Assembly (NCBI GenBank): GCA_019058445.1
Contig: JAHPZA010000006.1
Span: 831,063-895,062 of the forward strand
DNA from: Promethearchaeota archaeon
Lineage (GTDB): Archaea > Asgardarchaeota > Lokiarchaeia > Sigyniarchaeales > SOKP01
DNA length: 64,000 nt
Direction of reading: 5' to 3'
Under the pieces are notes generated by a model, which had not been told where the DNA came from, did no database searches, and saw nothing but the letters and a program-made list of their open reading frames with translations. Positions 29,354 to 38,000 of this stretch are shown here, one piece after another; position 1 is the stretch's first letter, and each line of letters starts with the position of its first letter. The translations under genes and the position numbers were made by a program.

Positions 29354-29451
29354 AATTATACATCTAAATGTTTTTTGTTTTAAATAAGTAATTTCTTACT
29401 AATTAGAAATTATTACAGAATTTTAATTTATTGATTATAAAAAATTATGAT

Positions 29452-29997
29452 TTATATCTTGTTTGATGCTTTTAAAATTGCTAACACTGTGTCTTTGAAG
29501 ACATCTTCAACTTTTAATCCATCTTTAGCACTTGTTTCATAATATGAGAGTGCTTGTAATTCGTTTTTTAAAGATTCACCATCTTGTAACGCTACCTCTC
29601 TGTTGCCTGATTCAGCTAAATCTAATTTATTTCCCACTAAAATGCTGGGTCTTCCCGCTACAACTTTTTCCACTTCAGTTTTCCAATTAAGTAGATTAGA
29701 AAATGAACTCCTTCGAGTTAAATCAAACACATATATGATCCCTGTAGCACCCCGATAAAAGGGTGGACGAACAAAAGAGAAATGTTTTTGACCCGCTAAA
29801 TCCCAAATTTGTAACTTGATGTTATATTGAGGAAATTCAGCTAATTCTACAGATTTAGTAGAGAAATTACTTCCTATTGTCATTATATAATTCTCTTTAA
29901 ATGAATTCTCAGTATATCTCAATACCATTGAAGTTTTTCCGACTCCACCATCGCCTACAACGCATATTTTATATATGAAACTTTTCGAGGCAGACAT
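29452..29997 (-). CDS. Ras/Rab-like small GTPase
   Basis: Eukaryote-like small GTPase (181 aa), typical of Asgard archaea. All G motifs are present: G1 GDGGVGKTS, switch-I Thr within YIMTIGSNFSTK, G3 WDLAGQKHF (the usual Gln kept), G4 NKLD and G5 ETSAKDG. The layout is Rab/Ras-like rather than Arf-like. No C-terminal Cys motif for prenylation and no amphipathic N-terminal helix, so membrane binding would need another route. Divergent from the sirtuin gene with about 104 bp between starts. Effectors unknown. Confidence 0.95.
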   Translation of the reverse strand: MSASKSFIYKICVVGDGGVGKTSMVLRYTENSFKENYIMTIGSNFSTKSVELAEFPQYNIKLQIWDLAGQKHFSFVRPPFYRGATGIIYVFDLTRRSSFSNLLNWKTEVEKVVAGRPSILVGNKLDLAESGNREVALQDGESLKNELQALSYYETSAKDGLKVEDVFKDTVLAILKASNKI

Positions 29998-30101
29998 GAT
30001 TATCAGTGAAATATTATGCTCATATTTAAATTATAATATATTATTATATCCAATAAATAATAGTATTTTATTTTATATTTTTGCAATTATTGGTATTATT
30101 T

Positions 30102-30875
30102 ATGAGTTCCCTCGAAGATAAAATTGAAAAATTAAGCCAACTCATTATTGATTCTAAAAATATTGTAATTTTAACGGGAGCGGGAATGAGTACTGAATCT
30201 GGTATTCCAGACTTTAGAAGCCCGGATACTGGCCTATGGAACAAAGTAGATCCTGAAAAATATGCTACGATACACTCTTACGTCGCAAATCCCGGAAGGA
30301 ATTTGAAAATGATGCTTGATTTGGGAACGAAGATTTTTAGGGCAAAACCAAATAAAGGCCATAAAGCTATAACTAAACTCCAAAAAATGGGAAAATTAAT
30401 AGGAGTTCTTACTCAAAATGTTGATGGTTTGCATCAAAAGGCTCGTACTCAGAATGTTGTTGAGTTACATGGAACAGTGAATGAAGCTAAATGTATGAGA
30501 TGTAAGCGTGTTTTTCCTATAACAGAGATGATAAATCAAGTAATGAAAGGAGCTATGAATCCTTCCTGTGGGATATGTTTTGGATTATTAAAACCAAACG
30601 CTATATTTTTTGGAGAACCTTTAGAATCTGAGAAACTTATGAAAGCAGATGAAATGATTGCGAAATGTGATCTTTTGATCGTACTAGGAAGTTCCTTATT
30701 AGTCTATCCAGTTGCGTTTTATCCTCGCAAAGCGTTATCCTTAGGAGCTAAATTAGCTATCATAAATATCCAAGAGACTGATTTAGATGATGATGCAGAA
30801 GTCGTAATACACAAAAAAATTGGGGACACATTGCCAAAAATAATTGAGTTAGTCGAAAAGAGAATTAATGCATGA
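30102..30875 (+). CDS. Sir2 family NAD-dependent protein deacylase
   Basis: Sirtuin (257 aa from the chosen start) removing acyl groups from lysines using NAD. Signature blocks: ILTGAGMSTESGIPDFRSP, TQNVDGLHQKA with the catalytic His in ELHGT, two zinc CxxC pairs (CMRC and CGIC) and VLGSSLLVYPV. The ATG at 30102 is preferred over a TTG seven codons upstream: SSLEDKIEKLSQLI is a normal sirtuin N-terminus and the extra QLLVLF residues are not. In archaea sirtuins act on chromatin proteins such as Alba or on metabolic enzymes. Divergent from the small GTPase gene. Confidence 0.95.
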   Translation: MSSLEDKIEKLSQLIIDSKNIVILTGAGMSTESGIPDFRSPDTGLWNKVDPEKYATIHSYVANPGRNLKMMLDLGTKIFRAKPNKGHKAITKLQKMGKLIGVLTQNVDGLHQKARTQNVVELHGTVNEAKCMRCKRVFPITEMINQVMKGAMNPSCGICFGLLKPNAIFFGEPLESEKLMKADEMIAKCDLLIVLGSSLLVYPVAFYPRKALSLGAKLAIINIQETDLDDDAEVVIHKKIGDTLPKIIELVEKRINA

Positions 30876-30967
30876 TTTAATTCCTTAGAGGACCTTAATA
30901 TTGAAAAAAAAAATTTAATTTTATTGAGAGTTAAAAAATTTTTTTAATTTTGATTATTATTCTCCAG

Positions 30968-31777
30968 TTATTTTCGTAGTACTTTCTTATCAACCTTGCC
31001 TACAGCAGTAAGAGGAATCTCTTCCATGATATGAACTTTTTTGGGAACCTCGTAAGGAGAACACTTCTCTTTGGCGTAATTTACGATATCTTCTTGTAAT
31101 TTTTCTTCGTTTCCATCATATTCGAATTCGGGATCAAGTTGAATGTATGCGTTTACAATTTCAGAACCCGGACGGTCGGGATTAGGTTCTCCAATAAGAG
31201 CAATCATCCCTATTGCTGGATGTTCGGCTAAAACGTCCTCGACTTTACTAGAGAATACTTTAAAACCACCAACAATGATCATATCTTTTGTACGATCCAC
31301 GATTTTTAAGTATCCATCTTCGCCTATGAGTGCTACATCTCCCGTGTGCATATATCCATCCGCATCAATAGCTTTTTTGGTTTCTTCAGGTTTGTTGTAA
31401 TATCCTTGCATGACTAATGGCCCCTTTACACAGATTTCTCCTGGTTCTCCTATAGGTACCACCTCTCCTGTGTCTGGATCAATTATTTTTAATTCTACGT
31501 TCTGAATAGGCATTCCAATCGTACCTAATTTCTTTTCTCCTAAGGAAGGATTCATTGTTGAGACCGGAGATGTCTCCGTCATCCCATATAACTCTAATAG
31601 CTTGCCTTCCCCTATTATACTCTCTAATTCTACTTGAGATTCTTTAGGAAACGGAGACGCGGCTGAGATACACGTTCCTAAGTCGGAATGATCCAAATCT
31701 TTAAACTTAGGGTTTTTGATTAGCATTTGATATAAGGAAGGAACGTTAACTAAATTGGTTGGATGGTATTTCTTCAT
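30968..31777 (-). CDS. Acyl-CoA ligase, C-terminal exon (copy B)
   Basis: C-terminal part of an AMP-forming acyl-CoA ligase. Motifs: ELYGMTETSPVS, HTGDVALIGEDGYLKIVDRT, MIIVGGFKVFSSKVEDVL and the catalytic C-terminal lysine in PLTAVGKVDKKVLRK. It is in the same frame as the upstream part at 31817-32707, from which it is separated only by a 30-nt insert containing a stop. The true second exon probably begins at 31816 (ATTCCAAACCCG), adding IPNPRDTNHIVKE before the ATG used here. With the upstream exon it gives a full-length enzyme that activates fatty or aromatic acids to CoA thioesters. Coordinates reflect the open frame. Confidence 0.85.
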   Translation of the reverse strand: MKKYHPTNLVNVPSLYQMLIKNPKFKDLDHSDLGTCISAASPFPKESQVELESIIGEGKLLELYGMTETSPVSTMNPSLGEKKLGTIGMPIQNVELKIIDPDTGEVVPIGEPGEICVKGPLVMQGYYNKPEETKKAIDADGYMHTGDVALIGEDGYLKIVDRTKDMIIVGGFKVFSSKVEDVLAEHPAIGMIALIGEPNPDRPGSEIVNAYIQLDPEFEYDGNEEKLQEDIVNYAKEKCSPYEVPKKVHIMEEIPLTAVGKVDKKVLRK

Positions 31778-31816
31778 CTCTTTTACGATATGGTTTGTAT
31801 CTCTCGGGTTTGGAAT

Positions 31817-31846
31817 TTATACTAGAGAGACGCATGTTCTCTCAAT
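31817..31846 (-). other. Candidate 30-nt bulge-helix-bulge mRNA intron (copy B)
   Basis: In-frame 30-nt insert ending in TAA that interrupts the ligase between WTQIL and IPNPRD. On the coding strand ATAT (31852-31849) pairs with GTAT (31822-31819), one pair being a G-U wobble. That is a 4-bp central helix flanked by 3-nt bulges TAA and AAA. The intron's own hairpin is GAGAGA/TCTCTC with a 7-nt loop. Cutting after the second base of each bulge removes exactly 30 nt and joins TTA to ATTCCA in frame. The outer helix is weak next to the bulge (A-T, A-T), with CGGGT/ACCCG further out. See copy A for the stronger case. Confidence 0.68.
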
Positions 31847-32707
31847 TAATATTTGCGTCCACCCGAAGTATACGGCACTTTCGGCGACCGTTAATCCGGC
31901 TATGTGAAACATAGGGAACCCAGAGCATAAAACACCTTTTCCAAATTCCCATTGAAGCCACTCTGAAATGCTTAAAATATTAGACGCGACATTTCTATGA
32001 GTTAACATAGCTCCTTTTGGCGGACCCGTCGTCCCTCCAGTATATTGAATCCAACCTATATCGTCTGGAGTTAATTTAACGTCTGGTGGATCAGAAGAGA
32101 ATTCTCCTTTTAATACATCCTTGTGGAAATCTAGTACAGTTTTTCCCTCTAAAGGTGTGACTTTTCCCTTTGGTATTTTACCTAAAGCTTTACCAAGCAC
32201 TTGAATTACTTTTGGCAAGAACGACCCGACACTTGTGGTAATAATAAGTTTGGTTGAACCTAATTTTGAAGCAATTTTTGTAATGTGCCCCGCAAAAATT
32301 GCATCTAATGTCACCAACGCTACTTGTTTTCCCCCTGAACCTAGATCGTTTAACTGATATTCGATCTGTAGGGCAGACAGAAGGGGCGAGACACCTGAAA
32401 TTATGCATCCCGCACGTAGAGCGCCAATTAATGAAACTATATACTCAATAGTATTTGGTAAATTGATACCAACGACATCTCCCTTTTTAAAGCCATTTGC
32501 GACGAGCATATTTGCAAATTTATTGGCCATTTCGTCTAATTCTTTGAATGTTATTTCAACGCCTAAATACGCTAACGCGATTTTATCTGGATAATTCTGA
32601 AACGCTTTCTTAATCATGTCAACGTAGGTCGTTTCGAATTCTTTAGGATCTAAGTCCTTAACGTGCGGATCCCAATTTTTCTTCCAAAATTTATCACTAT
32701 ACGACAT
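31817..32707 (-). CDS. Acyl-CoA ligase, N-terminal exon (copy B)
   Basis: N-terminal part (about 287 genuine residues) of an AMP-forming acyl-CoA ligase. It carries the P-loop-like A3 motif YTGGTTGPPKGAMLTHRN, GFPMFHIAGLTV and the N-terminal KGDVVGINLPNTIEYIV. The frame runs past the homologous junction into a 30-nt insert, adding the non-homologous tail IERTCVSLV before the stop; the true exon probably ends at 31847. Paralogous to the gene at 46145-47032, which is interrupted within nine nucleotides of the same point. Both are upstream of matching C-terminal parts, so function after RNA processing is likely. Confidence 0.85.
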   Translation of the reverse strand: MSYSDKFWKKNWDPHVKDLDPKEFETTYVDMIKKAFQNYPDKIALAYLGVEITFKELDEMANKFANMLVANGFKKGDVVGINLPNTIEYIVSLIGALRAGCIISGVSPLLSALQIEYQLNDLGSGGKQVALVTLDAIFAGHITKIASKLGSTKLIITTSVGSFLPKVIQVLGKALGKIPKGKVTPLEGKTVLDFHKDVLKGEFSSDPPDVKLTPDDIGWIQYTGGTTGPPKGAMLTHRNVASNILSISEWLQWEFGKGVLCSGFPMFHIAGLTVAESAVYFGWTQILIERTCVSLV

Positions 32708-33042
32708 TTTCGCTAGTAACCTTTTTTTTGTTTTAAAATTTTTACATTATTTTCTAATTTTTTAAATAAAGCAATTGTTACTAGTTAATATTGATAAAAT
32801 CAGTTATAAAGTTTTAATTTTAGAGTCTTCAATTTAGATTTGATCAATTTTTCTTTTTTTGTAAATATTGGTTGCTTAAAAAATCAAACAAATCAATTTC
32901 TAGCATTATATATGTTAGATTATCATTTGAGTTTGAGTAATTAAAAAATAGAGTTATAAATATCTTTTAGAGTGTATTAATTTATATAATCTAATTCTTA
33001 AGTTAATATTAAGATTAAAAATTTTCTTAGGTTAAACTAACC
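32708..33042. other. AT-rich intergenic region
   Basis: 335 bp between the divergent ligase and zinc-ribbon genes. Very AT-rich with several TATA-like stretches, consistent with two promoters. No ORF with protein-like composition and no tRNA-like structure seen. This is also the left border of the accessory island. Confidence 0.5.
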
Positions 33043-33609
33043 GTGGTTGAATATTATTGTCATTATTGCAATAAGAATGCAAATGCAAATAAAAAGAACT
33101 CGCCAATATGCAAAATTTGCGGGTTTTATATGTCATCGGGGGCTAAGTTAGATGAGGAAATTTTGAGAATCCAACAAGAGAGGATGGGATATTGTAAAAA
33201 GTGCGGGAAAGAGGTGTATAGTGTTCCAATAAAAGTAATTAAGGATGTAGTACGACATCGGTTTAATCAAGAAATTCATATTGTCGAGGCTGATCGTAAA
33301 AATGTGAAAAGAATGAAGCTTACCGATAGCAAATTCTTATACGTAACAATTGTAATGATTCCTGTGTTTATCGTGGTATCAATGATTTTGCTGTGGTTAG
33401 GGTTGTTGCTAATCGGAGCGTTTACAGTGGCGTTAATTTTGGATTATCACAACAAAAGCAAGTTAAAAACAGATTTAGTAGCTATACGAGATAATAAGAT
33501 TAAGAATTTGACCGAAGAGAAGCAAAAAGCGTTAAATGAGCTTTCGAAAGCTGAGCAAGATTATAAAAATTTATGTAGTGTGTGCGATGGGGGGGTAAAA
33601 CCTCGTTAG
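33043..33609 (+). CDS. Zinc-ribbon membrane protein
   Basis: 188-residue protein with two N-terminal zinc knuckles (CHYC with CKIC, and CKKC at about 50-53). A basic segment follows, then two adjacent hydrophobic helices (about 102-142, LYVTIVMIPVFIVVSMILLW onward). Next is a coiled-coil helix (LTEEKQKALNELSKAEQDYK) and a final CSVC. The hairpin topology would place both ends on the cytosolic side. No family recognised. GTG start at 33043; no Shine-Dalgarno. First gene of the accessory island. Confidence 0.7.
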   Translation: MVEYYCHYCNKNANANKKNSPICKICGFYMSSGAKLDEEILRIQQERMGYCKKCGKEVYSVPIKVIKDVVRHRFNQEIHIVEADRKNVKRMKLTDSKFLYVTIVMIPVFIVVSMILLWLGLLLIGAFTVALILDYHNKSKLKTDLVAIRDNKIKNLTEEKQKALNELSKAEQDYKNLCSVCDGGVKPR

Positions 33610-33861
33610 GCATTCTTATTTTTCTTTCTAACTTTTTTTATATTAGGTATGATTTATGAATTTGCGATCTAGTGGTTCACTAAATTTAGCTAAAATAAGG
33701 ATAAAAATAATTGAAAGATAGTAAAATAAGCAGACCTGAAAAAAGTTAAAGAAACAAGCAAAAAAATAGTAGGATAATTTCACAAAAAAAAGCGAATAAT
33801 AAATTAAAATTATAAAATTTTTTTTTAAAAATTTACAGTCTATTTCTTTAATTAACCATAT

Positions 33862-35001
33862 TCAAGAATTATTAATTTTTACATTCCTTTCTCTTAAAAT
33901 CTTTATTGAACTATTAAAAGCATTAAAATTTTCTAAATTTATCCAAAGTCTTTTTAATGAATAAAAATAGGTAAGCGAATCAGGGAGTTTTCTGAAATTA
34001 TTAAAACTTATATCTAATTCTTCAAGCGAATTAAGATCTGATATTGAAGCTGGTAAGTTTAGTAAATTGTTTGATCTTAGACCAAGCTTTTTAATTGACA
34101 CAAGATTTCCCATAGATTCTGGCAATTCTGTCAAATTGTTAAAATTCAAGATCAAAGTATGAAGTGTTTTGATATTTCCTATGGAACTAGGAAGATATAT
34201 GAGATTATTCCTATTTAAAAATAACTCTTTTAACTGACCAAAATCACCTATAGTATCTGGAAGAGTCTCTAACTGATTCCATCCGAGATTTAAAGATTCT
34301 AGTGAATCTAATTCTATAACAATCTCGGGAAATACTTTAAATTGATTAGAAAATAAATCTAAAGATCTTAATGAACACAGATTTAAAAAAGTATCTGGTA
34401 TGACACTTAATTGATTCCTTCCTAGTAAAAGCTCTTTAAGAGAAGTAAGCGAATCTAATCTATCAATTTTTGCCAAATTATCAATATATCTATTTCGCAA
34501 ATCTAATCTATTATTTAATACAATTCCATAAATTTTCCCTTTGAATAATACATAATCTAATCCAATTTCGTCCAGTATTGGTTTTAGCTCTCTTGTAGTA
34601 AAATTATTATATATTGGATCTTGGAGTAAATAACTTACATCATCAAGAGAATTATTTCTAATTTTGACTATAATCTCATTTTTAAATGTCTTTCTTGCAA
34701 TCGTATCTCCTTTATTGGAAAGCTCTTCTAATATAGGAAATGCTAACTCTGATTGTAATAAATTGATATTATACTTGTTATCGACCCATTTTTTAAGTCT
34801 CTGATAAAAATATCTAAAAATTTCAACATTTGTGAGACTTTCGATTGAAAATATATCAGAATCTATTAATCTAACTAAATCTTCTATAAAAAGTAAACCT
34901 TTAATGAATAAATTTATATTATTGCCTACCAACTTAAGAGTAATTAAATCATTAACTTTTTTACTTATAATACCATTAGACATAATTGAGTCTGATTTCA
35001 A
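33862..35001 (-). CDS. Leucine-rich repeat protein with Asgard-type N-terminal domain
   Basis: 379-residue cytosolic protein. Residues about 1-165 form a domain with NDLITLKLVGNNINLFIKG and NINLLQSELAFPILEELSNKGD. It is shared, at lower identity, with the WD40 protein at 39434. Residues about 175-375 carry eight typical 23-residue LRRs (e.g. LKELLLGRNQLSVIPDTFLN; LEELDISFNNFRKLPDSL). The LRR arc is a protein-binding surface. The shared N-domain with variable repeat tail suggests a modular recognition system. No signal peptide; interactors unknown. Confidence 0.87.
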   Translation of the reverse strand: MKSDSIMSNGIISKKVNDLITLKLVGNNINLFIKGLLFIEDLVRLIDSDIFSIESLTNVEIFRYFYQRLKKWVDNKYNINLLQSELAFPILEELSNKGDTIARKTFKNEIIVKIRNNSLDDVSYLLQDPIYNNFTTRELKPILDEIGLDYVLFKGKIYGIVLNNRLDLRNRYIDNLAKIDRLDSLTSLKELLLGRNQLSVIPDTFLNLCSLRSLDLFSNQFKVFPEIVIELDSLESLNLGWNQLETLPDTIGDFGQLKELFLNRNNLIYLPSSIGNIKTLHTLILNFNNLTELPESMGNLVSIKKLGLRSNNLLNLPASISDLNSLEELDISFNNFRKLPDSLTYFYSLKRLWINLENFNAFNSSIKILRERNVKINNS

Positions 35002-35067
35002 TAATTACAAATTTATTTTAAGACAATAAAATCAATATTAATATTTAACTATTTAGCCCATTTTAGG

Positions 35068-38000
35068 TTATAATAACTCATCATTATAAAAGAAATAATA
35101 ATCATATTCATGATGCCCGAGATAATGATTTTCTAAGAAATCACGGATTTTTGTTATAGATCTAGTTCTGAACCTTGACCTTAGAACACCTCTTAAATAC
35201 CCAATCGCCTTGTCTATGACTTTTGGACCATCCCTGTCCAAACCAAGTTCTTGCGCTTTATCATCAATGAATCCGAGTTCATCAGCTATTTGAACTAAGC
35301 TAAGTGGTTTACCGTTATTATCTCTATAACGTATAAGGTTTTCTAGAAAAGGCTCTAAATAAATATGTCGCATTTTTGTCAATGGTCGATAGACAATAGC
35401 TTTAAGCTTATAAGAAATCCTTGTTATAGGATCTATCTCATATTTAAATGTATCAAAATATCTATTAAAAAGATGAGAAATATCGTCAGCCTCATAAAAG
35501 TCGCCTTTGTTCTCCCCTTCTTGCTTTCTAATACCTAAGGCCTTTAACCTATCAGCAATCTGATCTCTAGTTAACCCCTCCTTTACAAACTCTAATAAAT
35601 AAGATCTAATAAAAAGATGTGAAGGATTATAGTTAACAATATCAAGGCAAGTAGCGACACATTGCGCAACTATAGTTCTTTTTCCAAGTAATGAATCACC
35701 TCTCCCTAGATCATCAAATCTAAAGAAATGATTAGAAATTTCTCTATCTGTCTTTCCTTGAGCACGTAGGGATTCTAAAATGGGTTTTATGTATATTTTC
35801 ATTTGATCTTCATAAGACTTTTCAAACCACTGATAAACTCTATTTTGAAGAGTTGTATATGATACTCCTATAATGGCGGCAGCATGTGTTAATGGCACCC
35901 CTCGCTTCATTAAAGAAATAACAAGATCTAAATCAATATTTTTAAAATTCTCTGAAGGACTATCGATTAAATCCCCCACAATTTTATTATATTCTAAGTT
36001 GATATTTAAGTCATAACCTTTTTGATTTATCTTTCTATTATAATAAATTGTCCAAAACTCTTCTGATTGCGTACCTTTTAGCGAACCTTCTTGTACATCA
36101 AGCAGCTTCATTACAAATACATCATTTGGATTTTTCCCGGAAGCTATAACCTCCCTCACATCATCATAAAATTTACCATTTCTCCCATGACGAGCTTTAG
36201 ACAGATATTTAGCCCATCTTTGAGGTGGCGCTTCCTTAGTCTGACCTATTCGAACAAGCCCAGTTTCTTTATTAATGATAATATAGATATAAACTGGAGT
36301 CTTGCCTTTCTTTAAAATTGCATCAAAGATAGCCTTTATCTGAGCTTCAGAATTTTTATTCCAAACACTATTCTTTAGGTTAATATTTTTAAATCGATTA
36401 GCATACTCGGACTTAATATTTTTAATAAACCATTTATAGAACTTTTGCGGGGACAGTTTAGATAATTTATCACCTCTTTTTTTTATTATCTCATCCCAAG
36501 TTTTATAATCATTTGCATCGATTTTGGAGTTCATCTTTATATTAGAGCCGGAATCACCCATCGGACCAACATCAAGTGAAAATTTTATACCCGTCCTTTT
36601 AATAGCCTCAATAAGACCATACCTCGCAACAAGATAGTCCCATATTGAATCCGCTATTTTTAAAGGCAATAAAGGTTTTACAGAATCAGGGATTGCATAC
36701 GAGTCATCTTTATAATTAAACCAGCGCAGCCTACTCCATTTACTTGATTGCTCATCGTGCGCTTCATCCAGCTCGGGATAAGCAGCTAACATATTGGCTG
36801 TCATTAAGGTCAGCGCAGAAGCCTCATCTCCCGAAAATTCTTCAATAACTTGCTGCACTCGGAATCGACCGATAAGCGCACCAAACGCTTTTTTTACAGG
36901 GACTTTATTAGCCCAATACGCAGAAACGGCTCCGGTAGAGATGGTACCTAAAGACGTAAATGCTGCAATCCCCGCCCCTAACACAGGAACCGCTAACACA
37001 GTAATGATTGTGGCTGCCGCTTTGGCAATAGTTCCTTTTGATGATGATTTGGCATCCTCTCTGGTCTGCTCGTCCTGCTCGGCAGTCTCTTTCATGGTAT
37101 TACTACCGGTAGCGTCAATCTGTTGTTGGGCGTGCCCATCTTGCTTAACATTCTGGGACCCTCCAAAAATACCGAATTTCGTCTCCCGACCTGTGGATAC
37201 CAGAGTGGTGGCAGCCACTACCATATATTCATCGCCTCCCCATTGGCGAACAAGCCCGGCGGTCGCATCTTCAATATAGGGGTCGATAAAGACTTCTTCA
37301 AACGGCTCTGAAGCCACACTCCATAAAGTTAAGCCTTTCAGCCCTGCCGCACCGCCGATACCCGCGGTCAAGAGGGTGCTTACCACTGTAATGACGGTGG
37401 TATATGCGATTTCATCCAGTTTAGCTTGCGTCTCGGTGGCAATTTGGAATTGATAATAATATTCTAAAATGGCAGCCTGTACTGCTTGCATAGTGGCAAT
37501 TTGCTCCATTTCTTCGCTGGTGAAGTTTCCCTTATCATTAATGGAACGATATTTTTCGATATGAATTTCAAAAATCATATATGCAGTGATCAAGTGACCA
37601 TATCGCTCCCAATAATCTTCATCCCAGGATTGTTCAATCGCTTCCAATCGTCGATCTACTTTTTCGCAAAACTCTTGATATCTATCCGGGCTTAAGGTGA
37701 GCTCTCCAGAAGATGGATCAAATGTATAATCATCACTGTCCAGCGTTGCCACGAAAACTTTCTTAAAATTATCATTCTCATCATCATCATTGAACGATGA
37801 CACCAAATACACGTCAATATCCTTAATTCCTTCTTGCAAAGTATCTTTGGGAACGATCTTCAAATCTTCTCCATCGCTTTTCTCCCAGATTTTATAAATC
37901 TTATCGTAAGTATAACTGCCTCCTATGGCTGAAATCTCACTATACTCATCGCTAGATACAATGATCGGATAATCTTCATAAAACTCAGGAAGTGGTGAAG

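Noticed and set aside
30968..32707. Acyl-CoA ligase halves as a simple pseudogene or sequencing frameshift
   Set aside because: Both copies are interrupted at nearly the same codon, every catalytic motif is intact, and exact removal of 29 or 30 nt restores gap-free alignment. Two independent errors would not give bulge-helix-bulge pairing. Not excluded until RNA or read data are seen; ribosome hopping is another option but the bulge geometry favours splicing.
36794..37311. Plus-strand ORFs of 161 and 62 residues
   Set aside because: Antisense within the 1450-residue gene; open only because this DNA is richer in GC.
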